64,000 nt of DNA from Paracidovorax avenae ATCC 19860 (GCF_000176855.2 NC_015138.1:1860001-1924000), one strand, 5' to 3'; shown: positions 37,847 through 48,086, counted from the stretch's first letter. Numbers and translations: made by a program. The notes: a model not told the origin generated them from the sequence alone.

Positions 37847-39268
37847 ATGTATCCCGAACTTTCCCTGTTCATCGGCGGCTGCTTCCAGGGTGGAGGTGCC
37901 GGGCAGCCCGTGCACGATCCGGCCACGCTCGAGGTGCTGGGGCACCTGCCCTGGGCCGGCCCTGCCGAGGTCGATGCAGCCATCGAGGCGGCGTACCGCG
38001 CCTTTCCCGACTGGCGCGACAGCTCGCCGATGGAGCGGTCCGCCGTGCTGCGCAAGGCCGCCGGCCTCGCGCGCGAGCGGGCCCAGGACATCGGCCGCGG
38101 CATCACCATGGACAACGGCAAGCCCCTGGCCGAGGCCGTGGCCGAGGTGCTCAACGCCGCGGAGCACCTGGAGTGGCACGCGGAGGAATGCCGGCGCATC
38201 TACGGCCGCGTGGTACCGCCGCGCCATCCGTCGGTGCGGCAGTGGGTGGTGCGCGAACCCGCCGGCGTGGTGGCTGCGTTCAGCCCCTGGAACTTTCCTT
38301 TCGGCCAGGCCGCGAAGAAGCTGGCCGCCGCGCTGGGCGCGGGTTGCACGGTGGTGCTCAAGGGGCCCGAGGAGTCGCCGAGCGCCATCGTCGCGCTGGC
38401 GCGGCTGTTCCACGACGCCGGCCTGCCCGCCGGGGCGCTCAACCTGGTGTGGGGCGTACCGGCGGACATCTCCCGCCAGTTGATCGAATCGCCGCGCGTG
38501 CGGGTCGTGTCTTTCACCGGTTCGGTGCCCGTGGGCCGGCAGATCGCCGCCCTGGCCGGAACCCACCTCAAGCGCACCACGATGGAGCTGGGCGGACATG
38601 CCCCCGTACTGGTGTTCGACGATGCCGACGTGGACGAGGCCGCCGCCGCGCTGGCGCGCATGAAGGTGCGCAACGCCGGGCAGGTGTGCGTGTCGCCCTC
38701 GCGCTTTTTCGTGCAATCCGGCATCTACGACCGGTTCGCCGATCGTTTCATGGACGCGCTGGGCACGGTGAAGATGGGCCCCGGCCTGGAGGAGGGCGTG
38801 CAGATGGGGCCGCTCATCCATGCGCGCCGGCTGCAGGCGGTGCAGGGGCTGGTGGACGATGCCGTCGGCGCGGGCGCGAAGGCGTTCACCGGCGGACAGC
38901 GCGTGCGTGGGCGCGGCCACTTCCTGGCCCCCACCGTGCTGCGGGACGTGCCCCCGGGCGCGCGCATCCTGCGGGAGGAGCCCTTCGGCCCCCTGGCGGT
39001 ACTCGCACGCTTCGACACCGTGGACGATGCGTTGCGCCAGGCCAATGCGCTGCCCTTCGGGCTGGCGTCGTACGTCTTCACGCAATCGCTGCCGGTGTCC
39101 ACGCGCGTGGCGCGCGGACTGGAGGCCGGCATGGTCAACATCAACCATTCCGGCATGGCCCATCCCGAGCTGCCCTTCGGCGGCGTGAAGGACAGCGGCT
39201 TCGGCAGCGAGGGCGGCACCGAGTCCTTCGACAGCTTTCTCGTGACCAAGATGGTCACCCAACTCTGA
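37847..39268 (+). CDS. NAD(P)-dependent aldehyde dehydrogenase
   Basis: 473 residues. Catalytic Cys281 in [11 protein letters not shown], Glu in MELGGHAPV, and Asn in FSPWNFPF are all present, as is the FTGSVPVG cofactor loop. It oxidises an aldehyde to the acid. It begins 11 bases after the hydroxylase; GTG at 37832 in frame would overlap the previous stop, but ATG at 37847 has GAAAGA in front. The succinate-semialdehyde type Arg residues cannot be judged with certainty, so no substrate is assigned. Confidence 0.92.
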   Translation: MYPELSLFIGGCFQGGGAGQPVHDPATLEVLGHLPWAGPAEVDAAIEAAYRAFPDWRDSSPMERSAVLRKAAGLARERAQDIGRGITMDNGKPLAEAVAEVLNAAEHLEWHAEECRRIYGRVVPPRHPSVRQWVVREPAGVVAAFSPWNFPFGQAAKKLAAALGAGCTVVLKGPEESPSAIVALARLFHDAGLPAGALNLVWGVPADISRQLIESPRVRVVSFTGSVPVGRQIAALAGTHLKRTTMELGGHAPVLVFDDADVDEAAAALARMKVRNAGQVCVSPSRFFVQSGIYDRFADRFMDALGTVKMGPGLEEGVQMGPLIHARRLQAVQGLVDDAVGAGAKAFTGGQRVRGRGHFLAPTVLRDVPPGARILREEPFGPLAVLARFDTVDDALRQANALPFGLASYVFTQSLPVSTRVARGLEAGMVNINHSGMAHPELPFGGVKDSGFGSEGGTESFDSFLVTKMVTQL

Positions 39269-39291
39269 GCCGGCATGGCACGGCTTCCTCT

Positions 39292-40740
39292 ATGTTGAAC
39301 CTGCAAGATCCTTCCCTGCTGCGCGACCGCTGCTTCGTGGACGGCCGCTGGACCGCCAGCGAGCGCTCCCTGGCCGTGGCCGACCCTGCCACCGGCGCCA
39401 CCGTGGGCCACGTGCCCCGCATGGGCCCTGCGGAAACCCGCGAGGCCATCGATGCGGCGCACCGCGCATGGCCCGCGTGGCGCGCGCGCACCGCCGGCGA
39501 GCGTGCCGCGCTGCTCGCGCGCTGGCATGCGCTGATCCTGGCGAACCAGGACGATCTGGCGCGCATCATGACTGCGGAGCAGGGCAAGCCCCTGGCCGAG
39601 GCGCGCGGCGAGATCGGCTACGCGGCTTCCTTCATCCAGTGGTTCGCCGAGGAGGCCAAGCGTGTCTATGGCGAGACCGTTCCCGCGCCCGTGGCCTCGC
39701 AGCGCATCGTGGTGGTCCGGGAGCCCGTGGGCGTGTGCGCCGCCATCACGCCGTGGAACTTTCCTGCCGCGATGATCACCCGCAAGGCCGGGCCGGCCCT
39801 GGCGGCCGGCTGCACCATCGTCGTGAAGCCCGCCAGCCAGACACCGCTCACCGCGCTCGCCCTGGCGGTGCTGGCCGAGCGCGCGGGGATGCCCCCGGGC
39901 GTGCTGTCGGTGGTGACCGGACCGGCCGGAGAGGTCGGCACCGAGCTGGCGACGAATCCGCTGGTGCGCAAGCTGAGCTTCACCGGCTCCACCGAGGTGG
40001 GCCGGCACCTGATGCAGCAGACGGCGGCCACGGTGAAGAAGGTGTCGATGGAGCTGGGCGGGAACGCGCCCTTCATCGTGTTCGACGATGCCGACCTGGA
40101 CGCCGCAGTGGAGCGCGCCCTGGTCTCGAAGTTCCGCAATGCCGGCCAGACCTGCGTGTGCGCCAACCGGCTCTACGTGCACGCGCGCGTGTACGACGCG
40201 TTCGCTCGCAAGCTCGTGGAGGCCCTGCGGGCGCTGCGTGTCGGCCCGGGCGCCGAAGAGGGCGTGCGGATCGGCCCGCTGATCGACGAGGCCGCGGTGC
40301 GCAAGGTGGAGGAGCACATCGCGGACGCCGTCGCCGGCGGCGCGCAGGTGGCCCTGGGCGGGCGGCGCCATGCGCTGGGCCGCAGCTTCTTCGAGCCGAC
40401 GGTGCTCACGGGCGTGACGCAGGGCATGCGCGTGGCGCGCGAGGAAACCTTCGGGCCGCTGGCGCCGCTGTTCCGCTTCGAGACCGAGGACGAAGTGGTG
40501 GCGATGGCCAACGACACCGAGTTCGGACTGGCGAGCTATTTCTACGCCCGCGATATCGGCCGCGCATGGCGAGTGGCCGAGCGCCTGGAGTACGGCATGG
40601 TGGGCGTGAACACGGGACTGATCTCCAACGAGGTCGCTCCGTTCGGCGGCATCAAGCAGTCCGGCCTGGGGCGCGAGGGCTCGCGCCATGGCATGGACGA
40701 TTACCTCACCCTCAAGTACATCAACATGGCCGGCATCTGA
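39292..40740 (+). CDS. gabD: Succinate-semialdehyde dehydrogenase
   Basis: 482 residues, the same length as E. coli GabD, with catalytic Cys288 at the same number in NAGQTCVCANR and Glu in MELGGNAPF. The end NEVAPFGGIKQSGLGREGS and YGMVGVNTGLISNE are diagnostic for the GabD group. The second Cys two residues after the catalytic one is the redox-sensitive pair known in GabD. It would turn a C4 semialdehyde from the pathway into succinate. Confidence 0.92.
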   Translation: MLNLQDPSLLRDRCFVDGRWTASERSLAVADPATGATVGHVPRMGPAETREAIDAAHRAWPAWRARTAGERAALLARWHALILANQDDLARIMTAEQGKPLAEARGEIGYAASFIQWFAEEAKRVYGETVPAPVASQRIVVVREPVGVCAAITPWNFPAAMITRKAGPALAAGCTIVVKPASQTPLTALALAVLAERAGMPPGVLSVVTGPAGEVGTELATNPLVRKLSFTGSTEVGRHLMQQTAATVKKVSMELGGNAPFIVFDDADLDAAVERALVSKFRNAGQTCVCANRLYVHARVYDAFARKLVEALRALRVGPGAEEGVRIGPLIDEAAVRKVEEHIADAVAGGAQVALGGRRHALGRSFFEPTVLTGVTQGMRVAREETFGPLAPLFRFETEDEVVAMANDTEFGLASYFYARDIGRAWRVAERLEYGMVGVNTGLISNEVAPFGGIKQSGLGREGSRHGMDDYLTLKYINMAGI

Positions 40741-40786
40741 CGCGGCCCGCGAGCGCTCTTTTCTTTCAAGCAACCAGGAGTTTTCC

Positions 40787-41401
40787 ATGTCCCAGTCGCT
40801 CTCGTCCCGGCAGCCCGACCATGCGATCCACAGCGTGTTCACCGACCGGTGGTCGCCCCGTGCCTTCACCGGCGAGCCCATTCCCGAGTCCGGCCTGCTG
40901 GCCTTGCTCGAGGCGGCCCGCTGGGCACCTTCGGCCTACAACGCCCAGCCGTGGCGGTTCATCTATGCCCGGCGCGATACCCCGAGCTGGGATCCCATCT
41001 TCCAGGCGCTGGAGCCTTTCAACCAGGGATGGGCCCAGCGGGCGGCCGCCCTGGTGGTGATCGTCTCGGCCGAGCAGGCCGTGTTCCCGGGCGAATCCGC
41101 GCCCGCGCCGAATGCCTGGCATGCCTTCGATGCGGGTGCCGCCTGGGCCAACCTTGCGCTGCAGGCGACGCTATCGGGCTGGTCGGCCCATGCCATGGCC
41201 GGCTTCGATGCCGCCCTCGTGCGGGAGGCGGCGGCCATTCCCGGGGGCTATGCGGTCCAGGCGGTGGTGGCGATAGGCCGGCGCGGTGACAAGGGCGTGC
41301 TGCCCGAAGGCCTGCAGTCGCGCGAGTCGCCCAACGGCCGCCTGCCGCTGGCGCAACTGGCCTCGGAAGGGCGCTTTCCTGCAGGGGCTGCGGGCGCCTG
41401 A
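40787..41401 (+). CDS. Nitroreductase family protein
   Basis: 204 residues, FMN-dependent nitroreductase fold. FMN-binding blocks are DRWSPRAFTGEPIPES, LEAARWAPSAYNAQPW and GGYAVQAVVAIGRRGD. Family members reduce nitroaromatics, quinones or enones with NAD(P)H. Ribosome site CAGGAG seven bases before the ATG. It is the last gene of the operon and is followed by the terminator at 41439-41475. Confidence 0.9.
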   Translation: MSQSLSSRQPDHAIHSVFTDRWSPRAFTGEPIPESGLLALLEAARWAPSAYNAQPWRFIYARRDTPSWDPIFQALEPFNQGWAQRAAALVVIVSAEQAVFPGESAPAPNAWHAFDAGAAWANLALQATLSGWSAHAMAGFDAALVREAAAIPGGYAVQAVVAIGRRGDKGVLPEGLQSRESPNGRLPLAQLASEGRFPAGAAGA

Positions 41402-41438
41402 CATTCCGCAGGCTGTCTCCTGCCCGGCCCATGGGCTG

Positions 41439-41475
41439 CCCGCGGTGCCGTGCCTGGCGCCGCGGGTTTTCTTTT
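41439..41475. terminator. Terminator between the two converging operons
   Basis: CCCGCGGTGCC, loop GTGCCT, GGCGCCGCGGG, then TTTTCTTTT. An 11-bp stem with one G-U pair; the T-run serves the plus-strand operon. There is no T-run in the minus direction. Confidence 0.88.
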
Positions 41476-41487
41476 GCCTGCGTGGCG

Positions 41488-42492
41488 TCAGCGGGCGGTG
41501 GCGGGCGTCGCGACCGGCCCCTGCCGCGAATAGAACACATCGGGCCGGTCCGGAGTGCCGGCACCGGCCACCACGCTGGTCAGGGCCAGCCGGTCCGGCC
41601 GGACTTCGGTGGAGAAGGTGGCGCCGCCGTCGGTGCTGCGCAGCACCAACCCGTCCAGGCCAGCACCCACGACGGTGCTGCCGCGGGCTTGCAGCGCGGT
41701 GATGGAGGACTGGCTGTGCGTTTCCACGCGCTGCCAGGTGCGGCCGTCGTCGCCGCTGCGGTAGAGGGAGCCGCGCAGGCCGGCCGCCAGCAGCGTGCCG
41801 TCCGGCGTGGCCGCCCCGGTCCAGAACGAACCCTGGTATCCGGTGGGAAGATAGGTCCAGCTGCGGCCCTGGTCGTCCGAGCGCAGCACATTGCCTTTCT
41901 CTGCGGCGGCGAACAGCCGGCCACGGGCATCCGTGAACAGGCCCAGCAGGTTCAGGTCGGCCTTGCGGGCGCCCTCGGGCGGGGCCAGGTCCACCTTCCG
42001 CCACGTCGCCCCACCGTCGTCCGTGGTCAGCACCAGCGACCACAGGCCGACCGCCACGCCGTGGGCGGCGTCGAAGAAGTGCACGGCGAAGAGCGGGCGG
42101 TCTTCCTGCAGGTCCTTGCGCTGCAGTGTCCAGGTCTCGCCGCCGTCGGCGGTGTGCAGGATCACGCCGGCATGGCCCGCTGCCCAGCCGTTGAGCGCGT
42201 CCGCGAAGGCCACGGACGTCAGCGTCACGTCCACGGGCACCGAACGGGCCTGGCGGTGCGTGCGGCCGCCATCGTCGGACAGCAGCACCACGCCGTGGTC
42301 GCCGACCGCCACCAGCCGTGAGCCCGCCAGGGCGCTGGCCAGCACCATGGCCTGGGCGGCGTAGGTAGCCTGCCGCGCCGCGGAGATGTGCGGCATGGTC
42401 GCGGAGCCCGTGGCCGGCGCGGGCTGGGCAATGGCAGTTCCCTGCAGGCACAGGGCCGCGGACAGCAGGAGGGGGGGGATGCTGGGGCGCAT
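41488..42492 (-). CDS. YCF48-like exported beta-propeller protein
   Basis: 334 residues with signal peptide MRPSIPPLLLSAALCLQGTA cleaved near AIA-QPA. Six Asp-box repeats are visible (LSDDGGRTH, HTADGGETW, TTDDGGATW, RSDDQGRSW, RSGDDGRTW, RSTDGGATF), giving a periplasmic propeller of the YCF48/Hcf136 type. In bacteria such genes usually sit beside an MMPL-type RND exporter with DUF1302 and DUF1329, as here. Probably a partner of that exporter. It is the last gene of the envelope operon, 21 bases after the exporter. Confidence 0.9.
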   Translation of the reverse strand: MRPSIPPLLLSAALCLQGTAIAQPAPATGSATMPHISAARQATYAAQAMVLASALAGSRLVAVGDHGVVLLSDDGGRTHRQARSVPVDVTLTSVAFADALNGWAAGHAGVILHTADGGETWTLQRKDLQEDRPLFAVHFFDAAHGVAVGLWSLVLTTDDGGATWRKVDLAPPEGARKADLNLLGLFTDARGRLFAAAEKGNVLRSDDQGRSWTYLPTGYQGSFWTGAATPDGTLLAAGLRGSLYRSGDDGRTWQRVETHSQSSITALQARGSTVVGAGLDGLVLRSTDGGATFSTEVRPDRLALTSVVAGAGTPDRPDVFYSRQGPVATPATAR

Positions 42493-42513
42493 GGGGCGGG
42501 TCCTGAAAAGGAG

Positions 42514-44904
42514 TCAATCGTGCTGCAGCCCGGTGGCCAGCACGGGCTTGCGGCGGGGAAACAGGCGTTCCAGCCAGACGGCCACCGCTGGCAGGGCCGT
42601 CATGGCCATCACCATGTTCACCATGAACATGAAGGCCAGCAGCTTGCCCATGTCGGCCTGGAACTTCAGCTGCGAGAACGACCAGGTCGCCACGCCGATG
42701 GCCAGCGTGATGGCCGTGAAGATGGTCGCCGTGCCGACCTCGAGGATGGCCGATTCCACGGCCTTGACGATGCTCTGGCCGTGGGCCAGGTGCATCAGCA
42801 GCCGGTTGTAGATGTAGAAGGCGTAGTCCACGCCGATGCCCACCGCCAGCACCATCACCGGCAGCGTGGCCACGGTCAGGCCGATCTCCAGCTCTTTCAT
42901 GAACCAGTAGCCGATGAAGGTGCCCACGGTCAGGGGCAGGCAGCAGGCCACGACGGCGCGCAGGTCGCGGTAGACCAGGAACACCAGCACGATGATGGCG
43001 GCATACACGTAGAGCATCATCGGCAGTTCGCTCTTTTCCACCTCGTCGTCGATCGCCGCCAGCACGCCGGCGTTGCCTGAGGCGAGGCGGATGACGATGC
43101 CGTCCTGCCTGTCGCCTTCGCGGAAGCGCTTCACGGCGTCGATCACGCGCTGGATGGTGGCCGCCTTGTGGTCGGTCAGGAACAGGTGGACCGCCGTCAT
43201 GCTGCAGTCCTTGCGCATCATCCCGGGCAGGCGGGCGATCTCGGTGGACAGGGCCGCGTAATTGCCGGGGTCCAGCGGGATCACCGCCATCTTCGGATTG
43301 CCTTCGTTGTAGCCCTCGTTGTAGAGCCGCAGCTGCCCCGCATACGAAGACACGGAGAGCACGCCCTCCACCGGCTGCATGGTCCAGGTGAAGCGGTCCT
43401 GGTATAGCCCGACATTGACGTTGCCGCAACTGTCGGGTGGCGCCTCGAAGACCACGGTCAGCCAGTCCAGGCCGGTGTCGTAGCTGCCGGAGATGGCGAC
43501 CGCGTCGCGGTTGAAGCGCGAGTCCGCGCGCAACTCCGGCGCGCCGGGCTGCAGCGTGCCCACCACGCGGTCGCGGCTCTGCCAGACGGCGGCGGCGAAC
43601 ACCACCGCTGTGGCCGCCAGCACCAGCAGGGCGTTGCGCGGCTCGGCCACGCGGGCGAGCACCCGCAGCCAGCCTGAACGCCGCTCGCGCTGCACCAGCG
43701 CCGCGTCGGCGTAGCGCTTGCCGATGTCGAAGTACGAAGCCGCCACCGGCAGCATCACCAGGTTGGTGACGATCTTGTAGGCCACGCCCAGCGAGGCGGT
43801 GATCGCCAGCTCGCGCACCATCGGGATCGGGATGAGCAGCAGGGTGACGAACGAGACGAAGGCGGTCACCAGGGCCAGCGTGCCCGGAATCAGCAGGCCG
43901 GTGAAGCTGTCGCGGCAGGCGTCGTAGTTGGAGCGGCCGTGCGATATCTGCCGCACGATGAAGTTGATCTGCTGCACACCATGCGATACGCCGATGGCGA
44001 ACACCAGGAAGGGCACGAGCACGCCGAGCGGATCCAGGCCGAAGCCGAGCAGCTTGAGCGTGCCGAACTGCCACACCAGCGAGGTGAGCGAGCACACGAT
44101 CGGCAGCAGCGTGAAGCGCACCGACCGGCAGTACCAGTACACCGCCAGCGCCGTCAGCACCAGGGCGATGGCGCAGAACTTCAGCACCGAGCGCGCGCCG
44201 TCGGCGATGTCGCCGATCTGCTTGGCGAAGCCGATGATCTGGATCTCGAAATCCGCGTCCTCGAACTTCGCGCGGATGCGCTCTTCCAGCAGGTGGTTGT
44301 AGGCCACGTAGTCCAGCTTCGTGTTGTCGGCGCCCACCTCCAGCAGCTCGGCGGTGACCATGGCGCTCGTCTCGTCGCGCGAGACCAGCGTACCCACGAA
44401 TCCGCCCTGCGAGGCGGCACGGCGGATGCCCGCGATGGACTCGGGCGTGAGCTGTCCGGGCGTGATGGTGCTGTCGATCAGCGGGTCGGCCCGGAAGCCT
44501 TCCTCGGTGATCTCGTTGACGAAGCTGTTGGGCGTCCAGACCGAGCGCACGCCCAGCCGCTCGACATTGGGCAGGTAGCCGACCGCCTGGGTGACCTCGT
44601 ACACCCGCTGCAGCGCGGCGGGCGTCCAGATGCTGCCGTGCCGCGCCTTCACCACGATGTTCAGGCGGTTGGCGCCCAGCACGTCGTTGCGGTACTCCTT
44701 GAAGGTCTCGATGTACTCGTGCCCGACAGGCATCTGTTTCTCGAAGCCCGCGTCCATGCGCAGCTGCACCGCGAACCAGGCCATCACCACGGTGAAGAGC
44801 ACCAGCGCGGCGAGCAGCACCGTCCTGTGGTGGAAGACGATCTGTTCGACGCGCTGCACGGCGCGGACAAGGGCGGACCGGGAAGGAGATGCGGAGTCGG
44901 GCAC
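42514..44904 (-). CDS. RND-superfamily (MMPL-type) exporter
   Basis: 796 residues with about 12 membrane helices in two similar halves and two large periplasmic loops (about 60-240 and 440-640). The first half has GVLVPFLVFAIGVSHGVQQI and the second VMVLAVGIGVDYAFYIYNRL; these are the paired membrane segments with the Gly-Val-Asp/Ser of MMPL and HpnN-like proteins. Such exporters move lipids or other hydrophobic molecules. The start is GTG at 44904, since no ATG lies nearby in frame before the first helix. It follows DUF1302 by 39 bases. Confidence 0.93.
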   Translation of the reverse strand: MPDSASPSRSALVRAVQRVEQIVFHHRTVLLAALVLFTVVMAWFAVQLRMDAGFEKQMPVGHEYIETFKEYRNDVLGANRLNIVVKARHGSIWTPAALQRVYEVTQAVGYLPNVERLGVRSVWTPNSFVNEITEEGFRADPLIDSTITPGQLTPESIAGIRRAASQGGFVGTLVSRDETSAMVTAELLEVGADNTKLDYVAYNHLLEERIRAKFEDADFEIQIIGFAKQIGDIADGARSVLKFCAIALVLTALAVYWYCRSVRFTLLPIVCSLTSLVWQFGTLKLLGFGLDPLGVLVPFLVFAIGVSHGVQQINFIVRQISHGRSNYDACRDSFTGLLIPGTLALVTAFVSFVTLLLIPIPMVRELAITASLGVAYKIVTNLVMLPVAASYFDIGKRYADAALVQRERRSGWLRVLARVAEPRNALLVLAATAVVFAAAVWQSRDRVVGTLQPGAPELRADSRFNRDAVAISGSYDTGLDWLTVVFEAPPDSCGNVNVGLYQDRFTWTMQPVEGVLSVSSYAGQLRLYNEGYNEGNPKMAVIPLDPGNYAALSTEIARLPGMMRKDCSMTAVHLFLTDHKAATIQRVIDAVKRFREGDRQDGIVIRLASGNAGVLAAIDDEVEKSELPMMLYVYAAIIVLVFLVYRDLRAVVACCLPLTVGTFIGYWFMKELEIGLTVATLPVMVLAVGIGVDYAFYIYNRLLMHLAHGQSIVKAVESAILEVGTATIFTAITLAIGVATWSFSQLKFQADMGKLLAFMFMVNMVMAMTALPAVAVWLERLFPRRKPVLATGLQHD

Positions 44905-44943
44905 GGGCGGCTTTCGGCAGGCGGTCGGGTGGCGGGCGGGCGG

Positions 44944-46593
44944 TCAGAAGTTCCGCGACAGGGTGAAGCCCAGGTAGTTGCGGTCGCGCAGCGGCTGGTC
45001 GAACACCCGCTTGCCGCCGAAGAAGGCCGCATAGTTGATAGAAGCCTGCCACTTGGCCGGGTTCTGCACGAAGCTCACCGTGAGGTTGATCGACTTCGCT
45101 CCCTCCATGAGCTGGCCGGCCGCATTGGGCGTGCGGCCCTTGACGGCCTGGAAGTAGTAGATCTCGGGGATCACCTGCCAGCCGGGGATGACCGTGCCGT
45201 CGTACACCCAGCTGAAGTCCAGGTTGTATCCCCACGCCGTCTTCGAGCCCATGGGCGAGGGCGACGCCCCCGCGTCGAACTCCTGCCCCCAGCCCCAGGC
45301 GCCCGCGGAGATCGGATCGGCGCCGTACAGCTGCCTGAGGTGCGGGTAGCGCACCACCACGGTTTCCGCCATCAGGGTGGCGGTGCTGGCGCCCAGCAGG
45401 TCGAGCAGCCACTGGCCGTTGCTGGGCGTGACGCTGTAGAGGCCGGTCAGGTGCCACTGGAACTTCTTCTCGTCCACCCAGCAGTTGCCGCCCTGCGAGG
45501 CGCACCCGGTGGCGGCGGAATTCAGCGACACCGCATCGCGCGGCCGGTAGGACAGTTCCGTGCCGACGGACCAGTCGCCCACGGGCATGTTCGCGCTCAC
45601 GCCGTAGAGCCGGCGGTTCTCCGCGAACGCCCATCCCGCGCGCCCCGTGCCGTTCACGTTGCTGCTGAAATTCGCACCCTTGTCCTGGTAATTCAGCACG
45701 TAGGCGCCGAGATTGAGCGAAGTGCCCTCGGGCTGGTAGCGCAGCGCCACGCCCCACTGCCCGCTGTTCCTGGGCTTGGCCTCGACGAGCCCGTAGGTGT
45801 CGTGGCCCTTGCCGAGGCCGTTGGCAGTGGACCAGTAGCTGCCCGTGGGGGGCATGTAGTTGCCGTTCCAGTGCGTCTGCACGTAGGCCTCGACATTGAG
45901 GCCGTGGCCCAGTCCGCTGGCGACGCTCACCATCGGCGCGGGCAGCAGCACCTCCTTGAGCTGGGTGCCGGGCTGCGAGGCGCGCATCACGTCCACCGCG
46001 TTCGTGCTGTTGATGCCGCCGGACAGGAACAGGCTTTCGCCCCAGTTGATCACCTGGTTGCCGACGCGCACGCGCGCGCGCTGGTCTCCGATGTCGAAGG
46101 ACTTGCTCACCCACAGGTCCAGCAACCGCGCCTTGAACCGCAGGTCACGGCGCGCATCCGGCGCCAGTCCGTCCCGCAGCCCGGAAGGCGCACCCGCAGC
46201 CAGGTAGCCGGTGGTATCGGAGGCGGTGAAGTCCTTGATCCAGTTCACCCGCCCGAGGAAGGTGATGTCGGACGGCAGCTTCAGCAGCAGTTCGTGGCTG
46301 CCCTTGAGGTAGGTGGTGAAGGCATCGCCCTTGGCGTAGTTGAGGTTGCCCTGGTCGCCCAGGGCCGAGGTGGGCGCCAGGCAGCCTGCGGGTGCCCCGT
46401 CGCCGGTGGCGCCGGCGTTGACGAGTGTGCAGGCCGGGTCCTTCATGCGGATGCCGGTGCCGATGGTGACGGTCGAATCGAAGCTTCCGCGGATGTTCTC
46501 CGTCTCGAAGGTCATGGCGTCCGCGCCGGTGCCGAGCAGCGCGGCGGCGGCCAGGGCGGTCGTGCGCAGGTGCAGGGAGTGCTTGGTGGTCAT
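44944..46593 (-). CDS. DUF1302 family outer membrane protein
   Basis: 549 residues. Signal peptide (MTTKHSLHLRTTALAAAALL to ADA-MTF) followed by a long beta-rich chain with alternating aromatic residues and ending LGFTLSRNF; the terminal Phe is the outer-membrane assembly signal. Family segments VRVGNQVINWGESLFLSGGI and WVYDGTVIPGWQVIPEIYYF are clear. DUF1302 proteins are thought to be beta-barrels that handle hydrophobic compounds together with DUF1329. It follows DUF1329 by 24 bases. Confidence 0.92.
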   Translation of the reverse strand: MTTKHSLHLRTTALAAAALLGTGADAMTFETENIRGSFDSTVTIGTGIRMKDPACTLVNAGATGDGAPAGCLAPTSALGDQGNLNYAKGDAFTTYLKGSHELLLKLPSDITFLGRVNWIKDFTASDTTGYLAAGAPSGLRDGLAPDARRDLRFKARLLDLWVSKSFDIGDQRARVRVGNQVINWGESLFLSGGINSTNAVDVMRASQPGTQLKEVLLPAPMVSVASGLGHGLNVEAYVQTHWNGNYMPPTGSYWSTANGLGKGHDTYGLVEAKPRNSGQWGVALRYQPEGTSLNLGAYVLNYQDKGANFSSNVNGTGRAGWAFAENRRLYGVSANMPVGDWSVGTELSYRPRDAVSLNSAATGCASQGGNCWVDEKKFQWHLTGLYSVTPSNGQWLLDLLGASTATLMAETVVVRYPHLRQLYGADPISAGAWGWGQEFDAGASPSPMGSKTAWGYNLDFSWVYDGTVIPGWQVIPEIYYFQAVKGRTPNAAGQLMEGAKSINLTVSFVQNPAKWQASINYAAFFGGKRVFDQPLRDRNYLGFTLSRNF

Positions 46594-46617
46594 GCTGTTC
46601 TCCTGGGGGGCGGGGGA

Positions 46618-48015
46618 TCAGCGCTCGCTGATGGCGCGGAGGTTGTCGGAGGTGTAGAAGCCCGGCTTGAACCGCGGGCCGGTGGGCTCGGTGAACCAGC
46701 GGATGTCCTTGCCGACGCCGACCGTGTGCGTGTCGAAGACGTAGCGGCCTTCGGCCAGGTTGTTCTGCACCATGGCCATCACGTCGCAGCTGCCGGTCTC
46801 GTAGACGGGAATCAGGAAGCCCTCGCGCATCTTGGCCAGCTTGTTCTGGCCGTCGAAGTCATCCATCAGCACCGGGGCCCAGCTGTCCTCGTCCAGATAG
46901 ATGGTGCGTTTCGGGGCGGAATGGCGCATGCCGGACTTGACCGTCGCCTCGATCACCCACACGCGGTGCAGTTCGTAGCGGCGGTGCGTCTGCGCGATGA
47001 AGTCCGGTTTGGCGACGTCCTCGAACTTCGCCTTGAAGTCGAACGCGCCGAACGCGTTGTAGGGCACGTACATTTCCTTCTTGCCGACCAGCTTCCAGTC
47101 GAAGCGGTCCAGCGCGCCGTTGAACACCTGGGGCTCGTCCAGCGTGTACTGGTTCTCCATGCCGATCTGCGGCGCGTCATGCGAATAGGTGGGCATGCGC
47201 CGCACCCGCCGCTGGCCGGGGAAGTAGTAGAAGGTCTCGTTCTCTGCCTGGTTGATGTACTGCGTGATCGCCAGGGCCTGGCCGGCCAGTGCGGCAGGAG
47301 CCACGTAGCCGAAATACACGTAGAACTCCACGGGCGGCAGCGAGGACAGCTGGGTGGAGCCCTTGGCGCCGGAGGGGATGAACACGGTCTGCTCCGAATC
47401 GGCGCGGATCCATTCCGTGCTGCCGCGCCGCGGCGACACCGCGGTGATCGTGCCCTTGTAGTCGATGCCCACGCCGCGGTAGCGCATCTTGGAGTTCCAC
47501 ATCGCCTCCACGCCGGAGGAGGGGATGGGAAACGGATAGCCGGGCACGGTGGCTTCCTTCAGGCTCCAGCCGTCGTCGTTGAGCTTCGCGGTGCCCAGGT
47601 TCTTGCGGGTGTTGGCGGCGACGAAATCCGGCACGCCGCAGGTGCGGTGCGACGGGTACACGTCCATGCGGTAGTCCTTGCGCTGCCTGAGCATGGCCAG
47701 CTGGCCGGCACTGAGCTTGTCCGCGTACTTGTCCGCGTTGGATGCGTCGATGGTCAGCAGCGGCTTTTCATCCTTGTGCTTCCAGGATTCCACGCGCAGC
47801 TTGCCCCATTCCCATCCGGCCTGCGGGGCTTCGGCCCCCTGCCATGCGGGAATGGAGCCGTCCTTGTTGCCTTCCTTTTCCGCGCCGGACGGCGTGAGCT
47901 TGTCCAGCTGGGCGAGGTCGGCCGCGGGGGCGGCGAGGGGAAGCGCGAGCAGCTGGGCCGCGAGGACGGCCGTGCAGGTGGCGCGGAAGAAGGGGGCTGG
48001 GGGCTTGCGGACCAT
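46618..48015 (-). CDS. DUF1329 family periplasmic protein
   Basis: 465 residues with signal peptide ending near PAAPAADLAQ. The segment ADLAQLDKLTPSGAEKEGNK and the tail RYVFDTHTVGVGKDIRW are typical of DUF1329, which is predicted to have a LolA/LolB-like half-barrel that carries lipid-like molecules across the periplasm. The ATG at 48015 starts exactly at a basic MVRKPPAPFF signal peptide; a longer upstream reading covers the leader and is not used. It pairs with DUF1302 downstream in almost every genome I recall. Confidence 0.92.
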   Translation of the reverse strand: MVRKPPAPFFRATCTAVLAAQLLALPLAAPAADLAQLDKLTPSGAEKEGNKDGSIPAWQGAEAPQAGWEWGKLRVESWKHKDEKPLLTIDASNADKYADKLSAGQLAMLRQRKDYRMDVYPSHRTCGVPDFVAANTRKNLGTAKLNDDGWSLKEATVPGYPFPIPSSGVEAMWNSKMRYRGVGIDYKGTITAVSPRRGSTEWIRADSEQTVFIPSGAKGSTQLSSLPPVEFYVYFGYVAPAALAGQALAITQYINQAENETFYYFPGQRRVRRMPTYSHDAPQIGMENQYTLDEPQVFNGALDRFDWKLVGKKEMYVPYNAFGAFDFKAKFEDVAKPDFIAQTHRRYELHRVWVIEATVKSGMRHSAPKRTIYLDEDSWAPVLMDDFDGQNKLAKMREGFLIPVYETGSCDVMAMVQNNLAEGRYVFDTHTVGVGKDIRWFTEPTGPRFKPGFYTSDNLRAISER

Positions 48016-48086
48016 GGGATTCTCCGTGGGTTGGGTGGGTTCGATCGGTCGCCCGCGCGCCATGGCGGCGGCGTGCGGGGCACTGT

